From contig JADFNA010000093.1 of assembly GCA_022563625.1 (NCBI GenBank), forward strand, positions 1 through 6,664: a stretch of 6,664 nucleotides of DNA, written 5' to 3'. This DNA is from Candidatus Zixiibacteriota bacterium (lineage in GTDB: Bacteria > Zixibacteria > MSB-5A5 > GN15 > JACZUZ01). The notes under the pieces are model-generated. The model did no database searches, was not told the origin of the DNA, and saw only the letters and a list, made by a program, of their open reading frames with translations. Below are positions 6,067 through 6,664 of the stretch, piece after piece (the stretch's first letter is position 1; each line of letters begins with the position of its first letter). The position numbers were made by a program, and so were the translations under genes.

Positions 6067-6664
6067 CTACTTCTCGCTTAGTTTCTCAATCAGTTCTTCA
6101 AGCTTTGACAGACGATCGTTAAGTTCTTTGTTATTTTGTTCGAGAACGTTGTTCTTTTCATACAACGCCTTGATCGCGGCAAGCGCTACGCCATCAGGGT
6201 CGAGTGTGTTAATGTGTTTGTCATCTTCACCCAATCCAAAGAGACGATAGAAGTCTTGCGCCATGGGACCAATGTGTTCGATAGATTCATCCTGCGTGAT
6301 ATAGTTCCAACGCGAGACATCAAGTTGTGATAATTTTTCGAGTATCTCTGAACCATCAACCGGACGGATGTTTTCTTTCACTGCGCTATCAGAAACCGCC
6401 GACCATGCGCCGCCGCCTGCGGCGAGTGTCACACCGGTTGTGAGCGCCGAGTTGCTGAATATTCTCGTACCACCTGATGCTCGCACATTGAATTGATTAA
6501 CAGCACTTGATGCAAAATCTATACCGGCTTGGTCGGCCCATACAAAAGAACCGTCGTGATTTGCCTTCGCCTGCCGACCCGCTGCAAAAGAGAAACTTCC
6601 GCTGGCGGTGTTTGACAGACCGCCGACTACTGTGGCGTGAACGTTGCTTGCTGTGTTGCGGCTG
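6067..6664 (-). CDS. Tail-fibre-like surface protein with YadA-type head repeats and C-terminal S74 chaperone (N-terminus beyond the window)
   Basis: The frame is open from the right edge to TAG 6069-6067, giving the last 198 residues; a GTG at 6486 is internal, not the start. Residues 3-44 are head-type repeats of 15-residue period. A linker with NQFNVRASGGTRIFS (56-70) follows, then the S74 intramolecular chaperone starting at AVSDSAVKENI: Ser91 and Lys96 keep the Ser-Asp-x-x-x-Lys spacing of the self-cleaving dyad known from phage endosialidase and tail-spike chaperones. HIGPMAQDFYRLFGLG (130-145) and DPDGVALAAIKALYEKN complete the domain. Residues 164-198 form a charged heptad-like coiled coil, as usual in this trimeric assembly module. 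Family knowledge: the chaperone trimerises the fibre, then cuts itself off before the Ser, here releasing about 108 residues. Such proteins occur in phages and as bacterial surface proteins; the neighbouring metabolic genes and absence of phage genes favour the latter. Convergent with the operon. Confidence 0.87.
   Translation of the reverse strand, partial: SRNTASNVHATVVGGLSNTASGSFSFAAGRQAKANHDGSFVWADQAGIDFASSAVNQFNVRASGGTRIFSNSALTTGVTLAAGGGAWSAVSDSAVKENIRPVDGSEILEKLSQLDVSRWNYITQDESIEHIGPMAQDFYRLFGLGEDDKHINTLDPDGVALAAIKALYEKNNVLEQNNKELNDRLSKLEELIEKLSEK
6532..6657 (-). repeat. YadA-type (Hep_Hag-like) head repeats in the surface protein
   Basis: About three units of 15 residues are visible at the protein level. 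NTASNVHATVVGGLS is followed by NTASGSFSFAAGRQA and then by a diverged KANHDGSFVWADQ. The G/N-x-x-S/A-x-x-x-G pattern recurs at residues 7, 22 and 37. These build the left-handed beta-roll of trimeric adhesin heads. At DNA level the 45-base units have diverged, so they are old protein repeats and not a simple tandem repeat. More units may lie beyond the right edge. Confidence 0.65.

Noticed and set aside
6005..6330. Plus-strand frames of 81 and 64 codons opposite the S74 gene
   Set aside because: They are antisense to a well-supported S74 domain, and one begins inside the terminator hairpin.

Overview
The window looks like a chromosomal segment of a Gram-negative bacterium of intermediate GC content. 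The evidence for an outer membrane is a lipoprotein with an OM-type lipobox and a surface protein combining YadA-type head repeats with a self-cleaving S74 chaperone domain. Long S74-tipped surface proteins next to housekeeping genes recall Bacteroidota/FCB-type lineages and candidate phyla such as Zixibacteria. That placement is recollection of gene style, not a search result, and is low confidence. There is no mobile element, CRISPR array, tRNA or rRNA.

Layout. Positions 782 down to 1 (minus strand) hold the N-terminal 260 residues of a GT-B glycosyltransferase of the MGDG-synthase/GT28 type; it runs off the left edge. A divergent intergenic region (783 to about 909) contains a perfect 6-bp inverted repeat. 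From about 910 to 5933, five plus-strand genes follow one another with gaps of 31, 28, 56 and 25 bases and read as one operon: KtrB/TrkH potassium channel subunit, KtrA/TrkA RCK regulator, DUF547 lipoprotein, polyprenol-phosphate-sugar-synthase-like GT2, and a GT-C multipass glycosyltransferase. An 11-bp GC-rich hairpin (6012-6047) separates this operon from a convergent minus-strand gene (6664 down to 6067), the C-terminal 198 residues of a tail-fibre-like surface protein with a C-terminal S74 chaperone.

How the genes work together. KtrB and KtrA form a complete K+ uptake system: membrane channel plus nucleotide-sensing cytoplasmic ring. The GT2 and GT-C proteins fit a two-step scheme in which a sugar is loaded on a lipid carrier in the cytoplasm and used outside by the GT-C enzyme; with the divergent GT28-type gene there are three envelope-directed glycosyltransferases within 6 kb. 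The DUF547 lipoprotein links the two halves of the operon by position only; its role is unknown. I see no clearly new defence or mobile system. The most interesting items are the uncharacterised GT2/GT-C pair, the DUF547 gene inside a potassium-transport operon, and the self-cleaving surface protein.
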